A stretch of 64,000 bases of DNA from an uncultured Photobacterium sp. (GCF_947502415.1 NZ_CANMZV010000001.1:372001-436000), one strand, 5' to 3'. Shown: positions 43,600 through 51,631, counted from the stretch's first letter. Translations and numbers: made by a program. Notes: generated by a model from the letters alone, not told the origin.

Positions 43600-45129
43600 A
43601 TGCGGTATTTCATTATTTTGCTCACACTGGTGAGTTTTAGCTCTCAAGCTGCTGATTACTACTGGCGGCGAGTTAACCCTTTGGTGGACGGTTATATACA
43701 TCAGTCTCAATTTTCAAGTTGTGACACTTGGTTTAATAAGAACCAGCCGGATTTTGAGCGGTATCCTAATGCTGTACCTGTCACAGCTCGCTGTGAGCAA
43801 TCTCCGGTAAAAGACCATCCGTTTTGGTCTGTATTATTATTTTGGGCTGTGCCATCAAAGCAGTGCCCGGAAGGTACAAAACCTGCTGAATACCCCTCAA
43901 CAGAATGTATTCCGATTTCTTCGGAAGAAAACTACTGCAACACTCCCGAAGCAGCGGAAGCCATGGATGACGCTATCCGCAGCTGCCCCAACCAATCCGG
44001 CAACGCTTCCTGTAACCATGACACCCAGCAAATCGAAGTCACCTGCTCCGAGGAGCACGGCGGAGAAGACCCCAACGGTGAAGGTGGTGACAAACCCGGC
44101 ACGGGCGAAGGCGACGATGAGAATGACGACCCAACGGGCGACAAGCCCGGGACTGGTGAAGAAGGCGGTGATGATACGGGAGGTGTCAAACCGGAAGAGC
44201 CCGGGGGCGATGACGGCTCCACCGACCCTGACGACAAACCGAGCTTTTGCGAAGAGTTCCCGGAGCTGTGCAAAGGCTACGAAGACTGCCAGACCCCCGA
44301 AGCCCCTTGGCTGTGTGACAAGCGCCCCGACTGCGACCCCGCCGCCGGGGATATCTGCATTGATGAGTGTGACCCTGCGGTGGACGGTGACTGCTCCGGC
44401 ACCGAAGGCCTGATAGCTGCGATTAACGAAGTCCAGTTCGCCGTTCGTGACCACAATAAGACCTCGTTTGATGTCAGCAGCAACACCAAAATCACGGCGA
44501 AGAACACCAAGGCCATTGCCGACAACACCAATAAGGCCAATAGCCTGCTGACCGAAATCCGCGACCTCAACAAATCCGGCAATGACATCCTCGACAACAA
44601 AATGACCGAGATGATGAAACACATGGACGGTATCAACGGCGACCTGATTCAGGCTATCCGCGACAAAGGTAATGCGGTTTCACCCGGCAATGGTGAAAGA
44701 GGCGGTGAAGGCAAAGGCGACTGCCCCGAGGGTCAGGACTGCGAGCCCGCGGGTGACATCGACTGCAACAAGGAAGAGAACAAAAACAGGCTCATCTGCC
44801 TGCGCCTCAACGGCAAAGTCCCGACCGATGGCGAAGACCCGTTTGGGGATGTCCTCGGCAAGGACGCGATTGCCCTGCTCGACCAAGATATCGAAGGGTT
44901 GCGCGATGAAATCAGCACCTTAATGGACACCTTTGCCGACAGCCTGGGTGACGTCTCCCTGCCCGAGTCCGGCAACATGCCCGTCTTTTCGGCCAACATC
45001 CATGTGGCCAACCGCAGCTTTACCGCCAAGAACGATGCGTGGATAGAAAACAGTGACGCCATCAAATCGGTCGTCCTTGCCCTCGCCTCGCTGGTTGCCT
45101 TTTCCATCATTCTCGTCAGGAGGAAATAA
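43600..45129 (+). CDS. Adsorption protein (pIII-like), mosaic
   Basis: 509 residues from ATG 43600. Signal peptide ending SQAA; an N-terminal domain to about residue 105 with paired cysteines, which presumably binds the receptor; a long acidic Gly/Asp/Glu/Pro linker (GEGGDKPGTGEGDDENDD); a cysteine-rich domain; and a C-terminal membrane anchor (VLALASLVAFSIILVRRK). The first 330 bases are AT-rich in codon use while the rest is GC-rich like the neighbours, suggesting exchange of the receptor-binding domain by recombination. Confidence 0.82.
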   Translation: MRYFIILLTLVSFSSQAADYYWRRVNPLVDGYIHQSQFSSCDTWFNKNQPDFERYPNAVPVTARCEQSPVKDHPFWSVLLFWAVPSKQCPEGTKPAEYPSTECIPISSEENYCNTPEAAEAMDDAIRSCPNQSGNASCNHDTQQIEVTCSEEHGGEDPNGEGGDKPGTGEGDDENDDPTGDKPGTGEEGGDDTGGVKPEEPGGDDGSTDPDDKPSFCEEFPELCKGYEDCQTPEAPWLCDKRPDCDPAAGDICIDECDPAVDGDCSGTEGLIAAINEVQFAVRDHNKTSFDVSSNTKITAKNTKAIADNTNKANSLLTEIRDLNKSGNDILDNKMTEMMKHMDGINGDLIQAIRDKGNAVSPGNGERGGEGKGDCPEGQDCEPAGDIDCNKEENKNRLICLRLNGKVPTDGEDPFGDVLGKDAIALLDQDIEGLRDEISTLMDTFADSLGDVSLPESGNMPVFSANIHVANRSFTAKNDAWIENSDAIKSVVLALASLVAFSIILVRRK

Positions 45130-45521
45130 TGCGCTATCTGCCCCTGCTGTTAATGGCCGTCGCCGTGCCGGCATTGGCCAATACTACCGACAGCACCTTC
45201 CAGTGGTTCATTGATGTTGCTGACCACATCGACCGCTTCTTCGAATACACCCCGTCGTTTATCGAGCGGATGTATGCCTACGTCCTGAAATATTCCATCA
45301 AGATGAAACTGGTGATGATGCTCGAAAGCATGAAGTTTGCCCACGGGGTCGCTAGCGAGCTGCTTAACGACCTGTCCGTTTACCAGTTCATCGACTCGGC
45401 CTTTTCTTCCCTCGACCCGGACGTGCGCAACGCCGCCGCGGCCTACGGTGTCGGCTCGGCCTTCATGCGGGTTATCGAAGCGATGACCACCCGCTTCGTC
45501 ATGGATTTTATGGGGGTATAA
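45129..45521 (+). CDS. Minor coat protein (pVI-like)
   Basis: 130 residues, overlapping the pIII stop codon by one base. N-terminal hydrophobic leader (YLPLLLMAVAVPALA), a helical middle (SIKMKLVMMLESMKFAHG) and a C-terminal hydrophobic stretch (AYGVGSAFMRVIEAM). Position between pIII and Zot is exactly that of gpVI in inoviruses, which caps the virion end with pIII. Confidence 0.75.
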   Translation: MRYLPLLLMAVAVPALANTTDSTFQWFIDVADHIDRFFEYTPSFIERMYAYVLKYSIKMKLVMMLESMKFAHGVASELLNDLSVYQFIDSAFSSLDPDVRNAAAAYGVGSAFMRVIEAMTTRFVMDFMGV

Positions 45522-45523
45522 CA

Positions 45524-46942
45524 ATGGCAACCATCATCCGACACGGCGCGGCTGGCTCGTACAAATCCGCCTGCGCGGTCTGGTTCGATATCCTCCCGGC
45601 CCTGCGCGAAGGCCGCGTCGTTGTCACCAACGTCGAAGGCATGCAGGACATCGCCACCATCGAGAAACGGCTCGGCGAACGCTTCCCGATCACCGCCCGC
45701 ATCATCCGAATATCTTCCATGAACGAGAACGGCATCCGCCTCTGGCAGCACTGGTATAACTGGTGCCCGATTGGCGCAATGATCCTCATTGATGAGGCGC
45801 AGGACATCTACAACAAAACCGCCGGGTTCGACATAGCTAAGAACGTCTTCTTGGGCGTCGAGGCCTTCCGCGACAACCTGCCCAAGGGCTTCGTCGATTT
45901 CTACAACAAGGTGCTGGCCGACTTCCAACCGGAAGACGTCGCGTTCGACGATACCGGGGAAAGCATCGTCGATGAGTCCGGCTGCGTTATCCTGCCGAAG
46001 AACTTCAACATGGCCTTCATGCGCCACCGGAAATACAACTGGGATATCACCCTCTGCACCCCGGACATCCGCCAGATACCCGCCGAGGTCAAAGGCGTCG
46101 CCGAGCTGGCCATCCATCACAGCTCGAAAGACTCATTCTTCCTGACCAAACGTCGCCCGCGGCTATGGGAGCACAACCCGAAATCAACCTCCACCAAACC
46201 GACCAAGGATGACACCACCAAGGGCGTGCGCGTTCCCCGGGCCGTCCACCTGATGTATTCCTCCACCGTCACCGGGCAAGTGACCAAGAGCGGTGCGGGT
46301 TCGTCCATCCTGCAACAACCCAAGTTCCTGCTGTTCCTTGTCGTCTTCCTGCTCTGCATCTACTTCGTTGGGAATTCTATCTATGAAATCGCTACTCGTG
46401 GTAATTCTGATGCTCCAGTACCGACTGGAGAAGCTCAGCCAGCACAAAGCCTTCCGGCTGCTGGCCAAACCGCTGCACCGACTGGTCCCGCTGACACGTT
46501 GGTTGGGTATCCGGCTGATGGTGTTCCTCGTGGTCTCGATAGCCCTGCGGCTCCTGCTCAGGGGCGCTACCTTGATATGGCTGTAACCGCATGGCCCTAT
46601 GACGTCAGCCAGTTGTTTGTCTCCGGCGTCCAAATCAAGGTTTTGAGCGACAAACGCCAGACCCTGACCACCATCATCTTCGAACAGCACAACCCTGACG
46701 GCCAGCGCGGCTATGTCTACAGCGACCACCTCCGGCTGATGGGATTTCGCTTTACCGTGCTCGACCCCTGCTTAGTCCAAGTGAACTATGGCGACAGCCA
46801 GCAACTGCTGATGTGCAATCCGGTCAACGACATACCGGACATCCGCGAAGAACGCCAGCCGACCGAACTGGCCCGAGAACCGGACTTCTCGGCCATGCCG
46901 CTGGCGGGGCTGGTGACAAATGAAAACAACGGTGAAATTTAA
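45524..46942 (+). CDS. zot: Zot-like assembly ATPase (gpI)
   Basis: 472 residues. Walker A GAAGSYKS (about residues 8-15), Walker B AMILIDEAQ (about 85-93), a single membrane helix near residue 270 (LLFLVVFLLCIYFVG) and a periplasmic C-terminal part. gpI/Zot drives virion extrusion through the inner membrane. A second reading frame between 46383 and 46586 lies inside the linker that follows the membrane helix. The stop codon is at 46940-46942. Confidence 0.9.
   Translation: MATIIRHGAAGSYKSACAVWFDILPALREGRVVVTNVEGMQDIATIEKRLGERFPITARIIRISSMNENGIRLWQHWYNWCPIGAMILIDEAQDIYNKTAGFDIAKNVFLGVEAFRDNLPKGFVDFYNKVLADFQPEDVAFDDTGESIVDESGCVILPKNFNMAFMRHRKYNWDITLCTPDIRQIPAEVKGVAELAIHHSSKDSFFLTKRRPRLWEHNPKSTSTKPTKDDTTKGVRVPRAVHLMYSSTVTGQVTKSGAGSSILQQPKFLLFLVVFLLCIYFVGNSIYEIATRGNSDAPVPTGEAQPAQSLPAAGQTAAPTGPADTLVGYPADGVPRGLDSPAAPAQGRYLDMAVTAWPYDVSQLFVSGVQIKVLSDKRQTLTTIIFEQHNPDGQRGYVYSDHLRLMGFRFTVLDPCLVQVNYGDSQQLLMCNPVNDIPDIREERQPTELAREPDFSAMPLAGLVTNENNGEI
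46383..46586 (+). CDS. Possible overlapping gene inside zot, 67 aa
   Basis: In the +1 frame, ATG 46383 to TAA 46586 encodes a basic, leucine-rich protein with a C-terminal hydrophobic helix (IRLMVFLVVSIALRLLLRG). Its codons look natural (many CTG, CTC, GCC, AAG), while the zot frame over the same stretch loses its C-ending codon preference and uses GCT, CCT, GGT and GAT instead. That change is what overlapping constraint would cause. GGGA lies about ten bases upstream. No homologue is known to me; inovirus gXI is an in-frame restart and so differs. Confidence 0.4.
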   Translation: MKSLLVVILMLQYRLEKLSQHKAFRLLAKPLHRLVPLTRWLGIRLMVFLVVSIALRLLLRGATLIWL

Positions 46943-46957
46943 AGGGAGAGATTAAAA

Positions 46958-47155
46958 ATGGATTGTATAACGTTGACCAATGAACAATTTTCAGAGTTAC
47001 TTGATGTGTTAGTCGTCGACATGATTGCGACGACCTTCATGACTGTCTTGTTCGCGTTTATAGCTTGGGATGCTATCAACTACCTGCTGAAAAAGCTGAT
47101 AGTTATCATCCGGGTCAGATGCATCAAGCGGCTGCGCAATCAGACCCGAACATAA
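46958..47155 (+). CDS. Small phage membrane protein, 65 aa
   Basis: Preceded by AAAGGGAGAG. A polar start (MDCITLTNEQFSELLDVL) leads into one long hydrophobic segment and a basic tail (IIRVRCIKRLRNQTRT). Follows zot by 15 bases and ends the plus-strand phage operon. Confidence 0.6.
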   Translation: MDCITLTNEQFSELLDVLVVDMIATTFMTVLFAFIAWDAINYLLKKLIVIIRVRCIKRLRNQTRT

Positions 47156-47170
47156 CCGATAAAGGTGCCG

Positions 47171-47365
47171 TCACTGGTGACGGTGCATAGAAACGTACTT
47201 CCCGCTGACCACATCACGCAGGCTGTTCAGCGTCAGGTGGTCGTTCTCGACCAACATGTTGATGGCCTGCCGGATATCCGCCTCGCGGTCTTCCGGCATC
47301 CACACTGTCACTTTCTTCAACCCTTTGGCCTTCATCCTTGCTTCGTATTCCGCGTTCCTGCTCAT
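47171..47365 (-). CDS. Small regulator-like protein (possible ribbon-helix-helix), 64 aa
   Basis: KKVTVWMPEDREADIRQAIN has the strand-then-helix pattern of a ribbon-helix-helix domain (hydrophobic-basic alternation before the helix). Overlaps the stop of the gene upstream on the same strand (47362-47562) by four bases. Convergent to the structural operon, with a hairpin at the junction. Could control phage late or cargo genes. Confidence 0.5.
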   Translation of the reverse strand: MSRNAEYEARMKAKGLKKVTVWMPEDREADIRQAINMLVENDHLTLNSLRDVVSGKYVSMHRHQ

Positions 47366-47562
47366 TGCTTCGCCCCCCTATCCTTATTGAGGACTGACTC
47401 CTTGACGGCTGATGCCTTGGCATGTAGCTGCTCAACCCTGTGTAGGTTTTCTTTGCACTTAGGGTCGGTAAGCGGCAGGTTAAAGTTCTCATCAAGTAGC
47501 TTCCCTGCCTCGCGCATGTATTCGTAATACTCATCAGGTAAAACCAGTTTATAAGTGTTCAT
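47362..47562 (-). CDS. Small phage protein, 66 aa
   Basis: MNTYKLVLPDEYYEYMREAG followed by a charged helical tail (HRVEQLHAKASAVKESVLNK). Stop and next start overlap as ATGA-type coupling with the 47171 gene, supporting a real minus-strand operon. Function unknown. Confidence 0.5.
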   Translation of the reverse strand: MNTYKLVLPDEYYEYMREAGKLLDENFNLPLTDPKCKENLHRVEQLHAKASAVKESVLNKDRGAKQ

Positions 47563-47574
47563 CGCCCCGCCTCC

Positions 47575-47766
47575 TTACGCCTTGTTCCATTCGTTCAATG
47601 ACTGAGTTGATGTGGCTGACAGCGCCCACATCAACGTCACCCGCTTATGTACTCCGGTCGTCCGGCGGTTTACCTGCTGCTCCAGAGTAAAATGGCCATG
47701 CTGGTCACGGTGAAGCAACCAGAGTTTCGAAGGGTTAAAAGAATCCGTGCGGTAGAAAGTGGTCAT
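47575..47766 (-). CDS. Small phage protein, 63 aa
   Basis: MTTFYRTDSFNPSKLWLLHR with GGAG nine bases upstream; the region up to 47847 is open but lacks starts with ribosome binding sites. First gene of a minus-strand trio of small phage genes; function unknown. Confidence 0.45.
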   Translation of the reverse strand: MTTFYRTDSFNPSKLWLLHRDQHGHFTLEQQVNRRTTGVHKRVTLMWALSATSTQSLNEWNKA

Positions 47767-47847
47767 CAGCGCGTTCTCCATGCTAGTGAATGGTGGCGGG
47801 CAACTTGTTGCCCATGGCCCGCCATTTACTAGATGGAAGACCCACAC

Positions 47848-48301
47848 TGAGCTGGGGCTGGATTGTCAAGGGTGATGAGTAGGCCGCAGCGGCTTTTGAG
47901 CCTGCCCCCTACGGAGCAAACCAAAACAGAGTCGAAATGATCTCTAACTTACAAACTAGATGAATATGAGAGGCTCAAAAACGAACGGGCGTGAAGCTCA
48001 TCATTCACTTCACCCTTGATAAGCAAGACTTGGCGGTGTACGCGCTGCTCTTGGGTTAGGGGGACCTCTCCTGTCGGTAGGGCTTGGCTGAGATAGCTAT
48101 CTGTGGTCACGGCTTGAGATAGCTAAGGTGGCCCGTAATACCCCCTAAATTTCACTGCCTTAACCGTGCAAAATAGTGCTTGGAATACAACCTTGTTTGT
48201 TGTTCATCGCATTGATCAAAAACACATTTACTCTTTGTGGAATAGATCGAGAGTCAGAAGGTAGGATGCCAAAATGCTTATCATCATAATGGATTTCTGT
48301 C
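47848..48301. other. Phage intergenic region, candidate ssDNA origin or packaging hairpins
   Basis: No coding frame. It holds several inverted repeats, including GTGAAG/CTTCAC (47991-48013) and the palindrome AGATAGCTATCT (48091-48102), with a repeated GAGATAGCTA nearby. Inovirus intergenic regions carry minus-strand origin and packaging hairpins, so that is a fair guess, not proof. Confidence 0.35.
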
Positions 48302-49009
48302 ATGGCTAAGTTTTTGAATACTAGTGCTACAAACTACTATCTAGAAGAGCTTATTAAAGGAGCTTCAGAAAGGTTGACACTGATTAGCCCCTTTTTGAAG
48401 TTGAATGACCGCATTAAAGAGCTGCTCGAAGATAAAGATCGTTTAAAGATAGATGTACGCATTGTTTATGGGAAAAGTGAACTTCAACCTGAAGAAATCA
48501 ACTGGTTAAAAGAGCTTTCCTTCGTCCGTACCAGTTTCTGTAAGAACCTTCATGCAAAGTGCTATCTAAACGAAGATTCATGCATCATCACCAGTTTGAA
48601 CCTATACGAATTCAGCCAGGTTAATAATAACGAAATGGGTATCTATGTTTCGCGCAATGCTGATCCTGAGGTTTATAAGGATGCCTATGAAGAAGCACAA
48701 AGGATCATTCGCATTAGCGATGAGGTTCGTATCTCACTTGAGAAGATTACCGACCCTACTTCGTCTGCAGATGAAACCCCGCACGACGATGTTGAACATA
48801 CTAAGCTAACGACTTCTAAACTAGCCAAAAGCCTTGGTCTGAAAACGAATGAGTTGCTAGATAAATTGCTAACTGCTGGTTACTTACAGCTAGTTGATGA
48901 AAGACACTTCTTAACGGGTGAAGGGAAATCTGTTGGTGGTGAGTTTAAATATAGTAAACGTTTCGGCCCTTACTTTCTCTGGCCTAAAGATGTACTAGAC
49001 CACGCATAA
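48302..49009 (+). CDS. PLD-like domain protein with C-terminal winged-helix-like region (cargo)
   Basis: 235 residues. Residues about 1-140 form one phospholipase D-like unit with an HxK-x-D-like segment (LHAKCYLNEDSCIITSLNL followed by Asn/Gly), so it may dimerise to build one active site. Residues about 160-230 (TTSKLAKSLGLKTNELLDKL then LTAGYLQLV) resemble a winged-helix nucleic-acid binding domain. AT-rich composition differs from the phage core. Could be a nuclease for defence or superinfection exclusion, but this is inference. Confidence 0.65.
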   Translation: MAKFLNTSATNYYLEELIKGASERLTLISPFLKLNDRIKELLEDKDRLKIDVRIVYGKSELQPEEINWLKELSFVRTSFCKNLHAKCYLNEDSCIITSLNLYEFSQVNNNEMGIYVSRNADPEVYKDAYEEAQRIIRISDEVRISLEKITDPTSSADETPHDDVEHTKLTTSKLAKSLGLKTNELLDKLLTAGYLQLVDERHFLTGEGKSVGGEFKYSKRFGPYFLWPKDVLDHA

Positions 49010-49324
49010 GTGTGCTTTCCTGCTTACAGCTCATTATTAGCCTCTTGAGCTGTAGCTTCCCCACACCTCTTCATCGTAATAGCAGTAAAGCTTGGTTTAT
49101 AAGCTGTTTAGCCAAGTATTGACCTCAAACGGGATACGCTCTAATTGCAGTTATTCTCGCCTTCAAACTGTAGCAAACTTTCACGGCATATCTGCATGGT
49201 TTTCTTACCATGACTGTGTAAAATGTCAGGCAGCATACAATATGAAGCTGAGTTGATAGTTTTACTATACAAAATCAGCTATTTAACGTAATTGGTATAA
49301 GACGAACAATAAATGGTTTGATAA
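49010..49324. other. Intergenic region with inverted repeat
   Basis: ACAGCTCA pairs with TGAGCTGT at about 49026-49053, perhaps the terminator of the PLD-like gene; the rest likely holds the promoter of the following gene pair. No gene seen. Confidence 0.4.
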
Positions 49325-49714
49325 ATGCAAAAAATATCTAAGCTTAAAAAATATGTCGAGTTGTTTAATCGTCATATCTCTCGATACCTAGCTCAAAATA
49401 TAAGCATCAAGACTGTTATTTATCCTGTTTCTACGTCTGGAGCAGTATTTGAGTTTATTTTTAATGATGATGATGATACGACAATCTCTCGAAGTGATAC
49501 ACGACCAACTGTTGGTGATGTCTTAATCAGCATACCTCAAAGTATGGTCAAAGGTGACATTCATAATTTTACGTTTTCTGGTACTAGTCTCTATCTCGAA
49601 AACAATCGAATTGTTGTCATTAAAGGTGAGAATTCATCAAAAGAATGGGATGGAAATGCAGTTATAAAAGATATAGACAGGATCGTTAACTCTTTTAATG
49701 GTGAGGGTCGTTAA
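49325..49714 (+). CDS. Hypothetical soluble protein, 129 aa (cargo unit, gene 1)
   Basis: Soluble, mixed alpha/beta (MQKISKLKKYVELFNRHISR; TSGAVFEFIFNDDDDT; VVIKGENSSKEWDG). Stop codon overlaps the start of the next gene (TAATG), so the two are coupled. No family recognised; AT-rich as the rest of the cargo. Confidence 0.6.
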   Translation: MQKISKLKKYVELFNRHISRYLAQNISIKTVIYPVSTSGAVFEFIFNDDDDTTISRSDTRPTVGDVLISIPQSMVKGDIHNFTFSGTSLYLENNRIVVIKGENSSKEWDGNAVIKDIDRIVNSFNGEGR

Positions 49715-50184
49715 TGAATTCTGATGACCATGAGAAGGTTAAGCAAATCAAAGAACTTGCTGCCGATATTAGAGAGATTAAAGACTTCACACAGAATACA
49801 AATTTCGATATGTCGTTTTTTAATTCTGCAGTGAGTCACTCTAACCCAGTGAACCCAGCCCCTGAGATTAAACCTGTTAATATGGGTAACAACAAAGACT
49901 GGCACATCATCATCCTTGTTTTATGTGTTCTCGGGCTATTTGGTTTAATTGCAGCGAATGCTCTTTTAACCATAGATCCTAAACTTACAGTGTTACTTAT
50001 GGTAGCAGGGTTAATAATGATCACCTTTGCTATTATGTCCATTCATTTGAAATTCAATAACCAAGGAGCGACATTAATTGCCGCATTCTTTTTTATTGCT
50101 GTTGTACTTATAGGTTTTGAGATCTTCACGCCAAGAGAAATTGCAGATAAAGCTGAAACGTTCTATTCATCAGCATCGCAATAG
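49714..50184 (+). CDS. Hypothetical membrane protein, 156 aa (cargo unit, gene 2)
   Basis: A soluble helical N-terminus of about 65 residues (VKQIKELAADIREIKDFTQN) is followed by three hydrophobic segments and a short polar tail. Coupled to the soluble protein gene just upstream. The pair (soluble partner plus membrane partner) is the layout of many two-gene defence or toxin units, but no signature domain supports this. Confidence 0.6.
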   Translation: MNSDDHEKVKQIKELAADIREIKDFTQNTNFDMSFFNSAVSHSNPVNPAPEIKPVNMGNNKDWHIIILVLCVLGLFGLIAANALLTIDPKLTVLLMVAGLIMITFAIMSIHLKFNNQGATLIAAFFFIAVVLIGFEIFTPREIADKAETFYSSASQ

Positions 50185-50297
50185 TGTTCCCCGTCTAGTA
50201 ATACGGGGTGAAAGTTAATTGTGGTCACCATGTCCTTCAACGCGGTCGGAACTGACAACAATTTCATTAGTTTGGTTATTGTTAGTTTTGTTATTAT

Positions 50298-50322
50298 GCC
50301 CCGTTCTATCACGGGGCTATTT
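50298..50322 (+). terminator. Intrinsic terminator, end of cargo unit
   Basis: GCCCCGT pairs with ACGGGGC followed by a T-rich stretch; a related CCCCGT/ACGGGG hairpin lies at about 50187-50210. A similar hairpin ends the second element at 51632. Confidence 0.65.
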
Positions 50323-50323
50323 A

Positions 50324-50719
50324 TTATCTGCGGGTTGTTGTAGGAAGGTTTTTTAGAAGTCTTGCAGTTTTGATGATTTCTGCTCTGTTTTTACTGTCTT
50401 GTTCAGCTCCGATTTCGAGCAAGGCATTTCCTGTGATAATTCTGTCAGGAGTCAAACTCCATCCTCTAGGTGTGATTAATTCGCCTTTTGATAATCTCCA
50501 TTGTCGCCAGTCATCGCTGATTGGTGATAGTTCTCTGCCGGAATACAGTTTCATTAATCGTCTGCATTCTGGGGGGATTGTTTTTCCCTTATCCCAATTT
50601 ATGACAGTTCTCACGGTTTTGAAGCATAGATTTGCGGTCTCTTCGATGCTTAAACCGCATTTGTACATTCTGAAAATGATGTTTTCTGTTAGTTTTGACT
50701 TATTGTTAGTGCTGTTCAT
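50324..50719 (-). CDS. Phage-type regulator (DUF3653-like), paralogue A
   Basis: 131 residues. FRMYKCGLSIEETANLCFKT then VRTVINWDKGKTIPPECRRL is a helix-turn-helix with W-DKG; WSLTPDRIITGNALLEI follows. Closely related to the 51642 protein. Its 5' end lies 40 bases from the second dif-like site, as the other copy does from the third. Likely controls the element it ends. Family name from memory. Confidence 0.6.
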   Translation of the reverse strand: MNSTNNKSKLTENIIFRMYKCGLSIEETANLCFKTVRTVINWDKGKTIPPECRRLMKLYSGRELSPISDDWRQWRLSKGELITPRGWSLTPDRIITGNALLEIGAEQDSKNRAEIIKTARLLKNLPTTTRR

Positions 50720-50758
50720 TTCATTTTAAAGAAATGATTATATATGGGTGTGCACTGT

Positions 50759-50787
50759 ATTTAATATGAGCTGCCATAATGTGCACA
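50759..50787 (-). other. dif-like site 2 (right end of prophage / left end of small element)
   Basis: XerD-like arm ATTTAATATGA, seven central bases GCTGCCA, XerC-like arm TAATGTGCACA. It differs from the intact dif at two positions in the first arm and two in the second. TGTGCAC (50750-50756) and GTGCACA (50781-50787) form an inverted repeat that could fold in single-stranded DNA, as in phages that integrate by folded ssDNA. Confidence 0.7.
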
Positions 50788-50833
50788 AGGCGTGAAATCT
50801 TATCAAGAGGATTAGAGATGTAACCATTTGTTC

Positions 50834-50944
50834 ATGACGCAGCATGTTGAATTTAATGACCAATTAGTCAAATTAACTAATGATTTGGTGAGACCGCAAC
50901 TAGCTGTTTTTGTTATCATAGTTACTGCTTCATTATGTCGCTAG
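50834..50944 (+). CDS. Possible small membrane-anchored protein, 36 aa
   Basis: MTQHVEFNDQLVKLTNDLVR then a hydrophobic end (PQLAVFVIIVTASLCR), with the stop codon 9 bases before the next gene start. The ribosome binding site is weak. It may be the first gene of the small element operon. Confidence 0.35.
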   Translation: MTQHVEFNDQLVKLTNDLVRPQLAVFVIIVTASLCR

Positions 50945-50953
50945 GAGATAAAA

Positions 50954-51316
50954 ATGAAAAAAATGGCAGGATTTTTGTCAGTTTTGACACTGTTAGGCCT
51001 ATCGCTAATTCCTTCTGTCAATTATATCGGAGATACGCTTGAGCGAGTTTTAATCTTTGCTTTAATGTTATCAACTTTAATCTCTATTTCAGCTCTGCTT
51101 AGTGTTTATAGAGATGTTAAATTATTCAATATGGCAGAGCTTAAAGTTATAGCGGTTTCTTATCCCTTACTAACAATTCTTGATACAATTTACCCTTTAA
51201 TAAAGTATAGCGATCAAACGCTTTCCTCTGGCTTGTTAAATATGCAGTTGCTTCTTATTGGGTATGCACTTGTTGTTTCATTTATCATCATTAGGAAGTC
51301 AAAAGAGTGTCATTAA
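50954..51316 (+). CDS. Hypothetical four-helix membrane protein, 120 aa
   Basis: Good ribosome binding site (AGGAG) upstream. Four hydrophobic segments and a polar C-terminus (RKSKECH). The end overlaps the start of the following gene by ten bases, so they are coupled. Unknown function; first certain gene of the small dif-flanked element. Confidence 0.65.
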   Translation: MKKMAGFLSVLTLLGLSLIPSVNYIGDTLERVLIFALMLSTLISISALLSVYRDVKLFNMAELKVIAVSYPLLTILDTIYPLIKYSDQTLSSGLLNMQLLLIGYALVVSFIIIRKSKECH

Positions 51317-51618
51317 TCACTGCATTAAAAGAGCTATCTCCATTGACTGCTTTTGCTAAGGCTATGTATGGTCAATTCACAAGTAAAGCAGAGTCAGAAA
51401 AAATTTATAGAACAATTGTTCCTATGATTAAAGATAAAATTGAGAGTGGTTCTTCTTTGAAAGACCCTAACATGGAACAAGCCGTAAACCTTCTTGCAGG
51501 CTTACCTCCCTTTGGTGCCAAAGGAAGTAACTTTGAACGTCGTTATTTAGTCGATGAAAGAACTATATTAGATCTTCCCGATGACCCAGACAAATTGTCT
51601 ATTGCATACTGGTGGTAA
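51307..51618 (+). CDS. Hypothetical soluble protein, 103 aa
   Basis: GTG start inside the preceding gene. Soluble, helical N-terminus (TALKELSPLTAFAKAMYGQF), then KIYRTIVPMIKDKIESGSSL and an ordered C-terminus ending SIAYWW. Pairs with a membrane protein gene, as in the 49325/49714 unit. Not related to it by visible sequence. Confidence 0.6.
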   Translation: MSLITALKELSPLTAFAKAMYGQFTSKAESEKIYRTIVPMIKDKIESGSSLKDPNMEQAVNLLAGLPPFGAKGSNFERRYLVDERTILDLPDDPDKLSIAYWW

Positions 51619-51631
51619 AACATATACAACG

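Larger units (their letters stand above)
39737..50787. mobile_element. Inovirus (filamentous phage) prophage integrated at dif, with cargo
   Basis: An 11-kb segment between dif (39737) and the second dif-like site (50759). Gene order matches inoviruses: repressor, Rep, ssDNA-binding protein, small coat genes, major coat and terminator, pIII, pVI-like protein, Zot. The core from about 40.4 to 47.2 kb is visibly GC-rich, while the right part (48.2-50.8 kb) is AT-rich cargo. No phage integrase gene is present, which fits use of host XerCD. Confidence 0.85.

Noticed and set aside
42023..44622. Long frames on the opposite strand of the phage genes
   Set aside because: They are mirror frames in GC-rich coding DNA, and the plus-strand proteins have clear family signatures.
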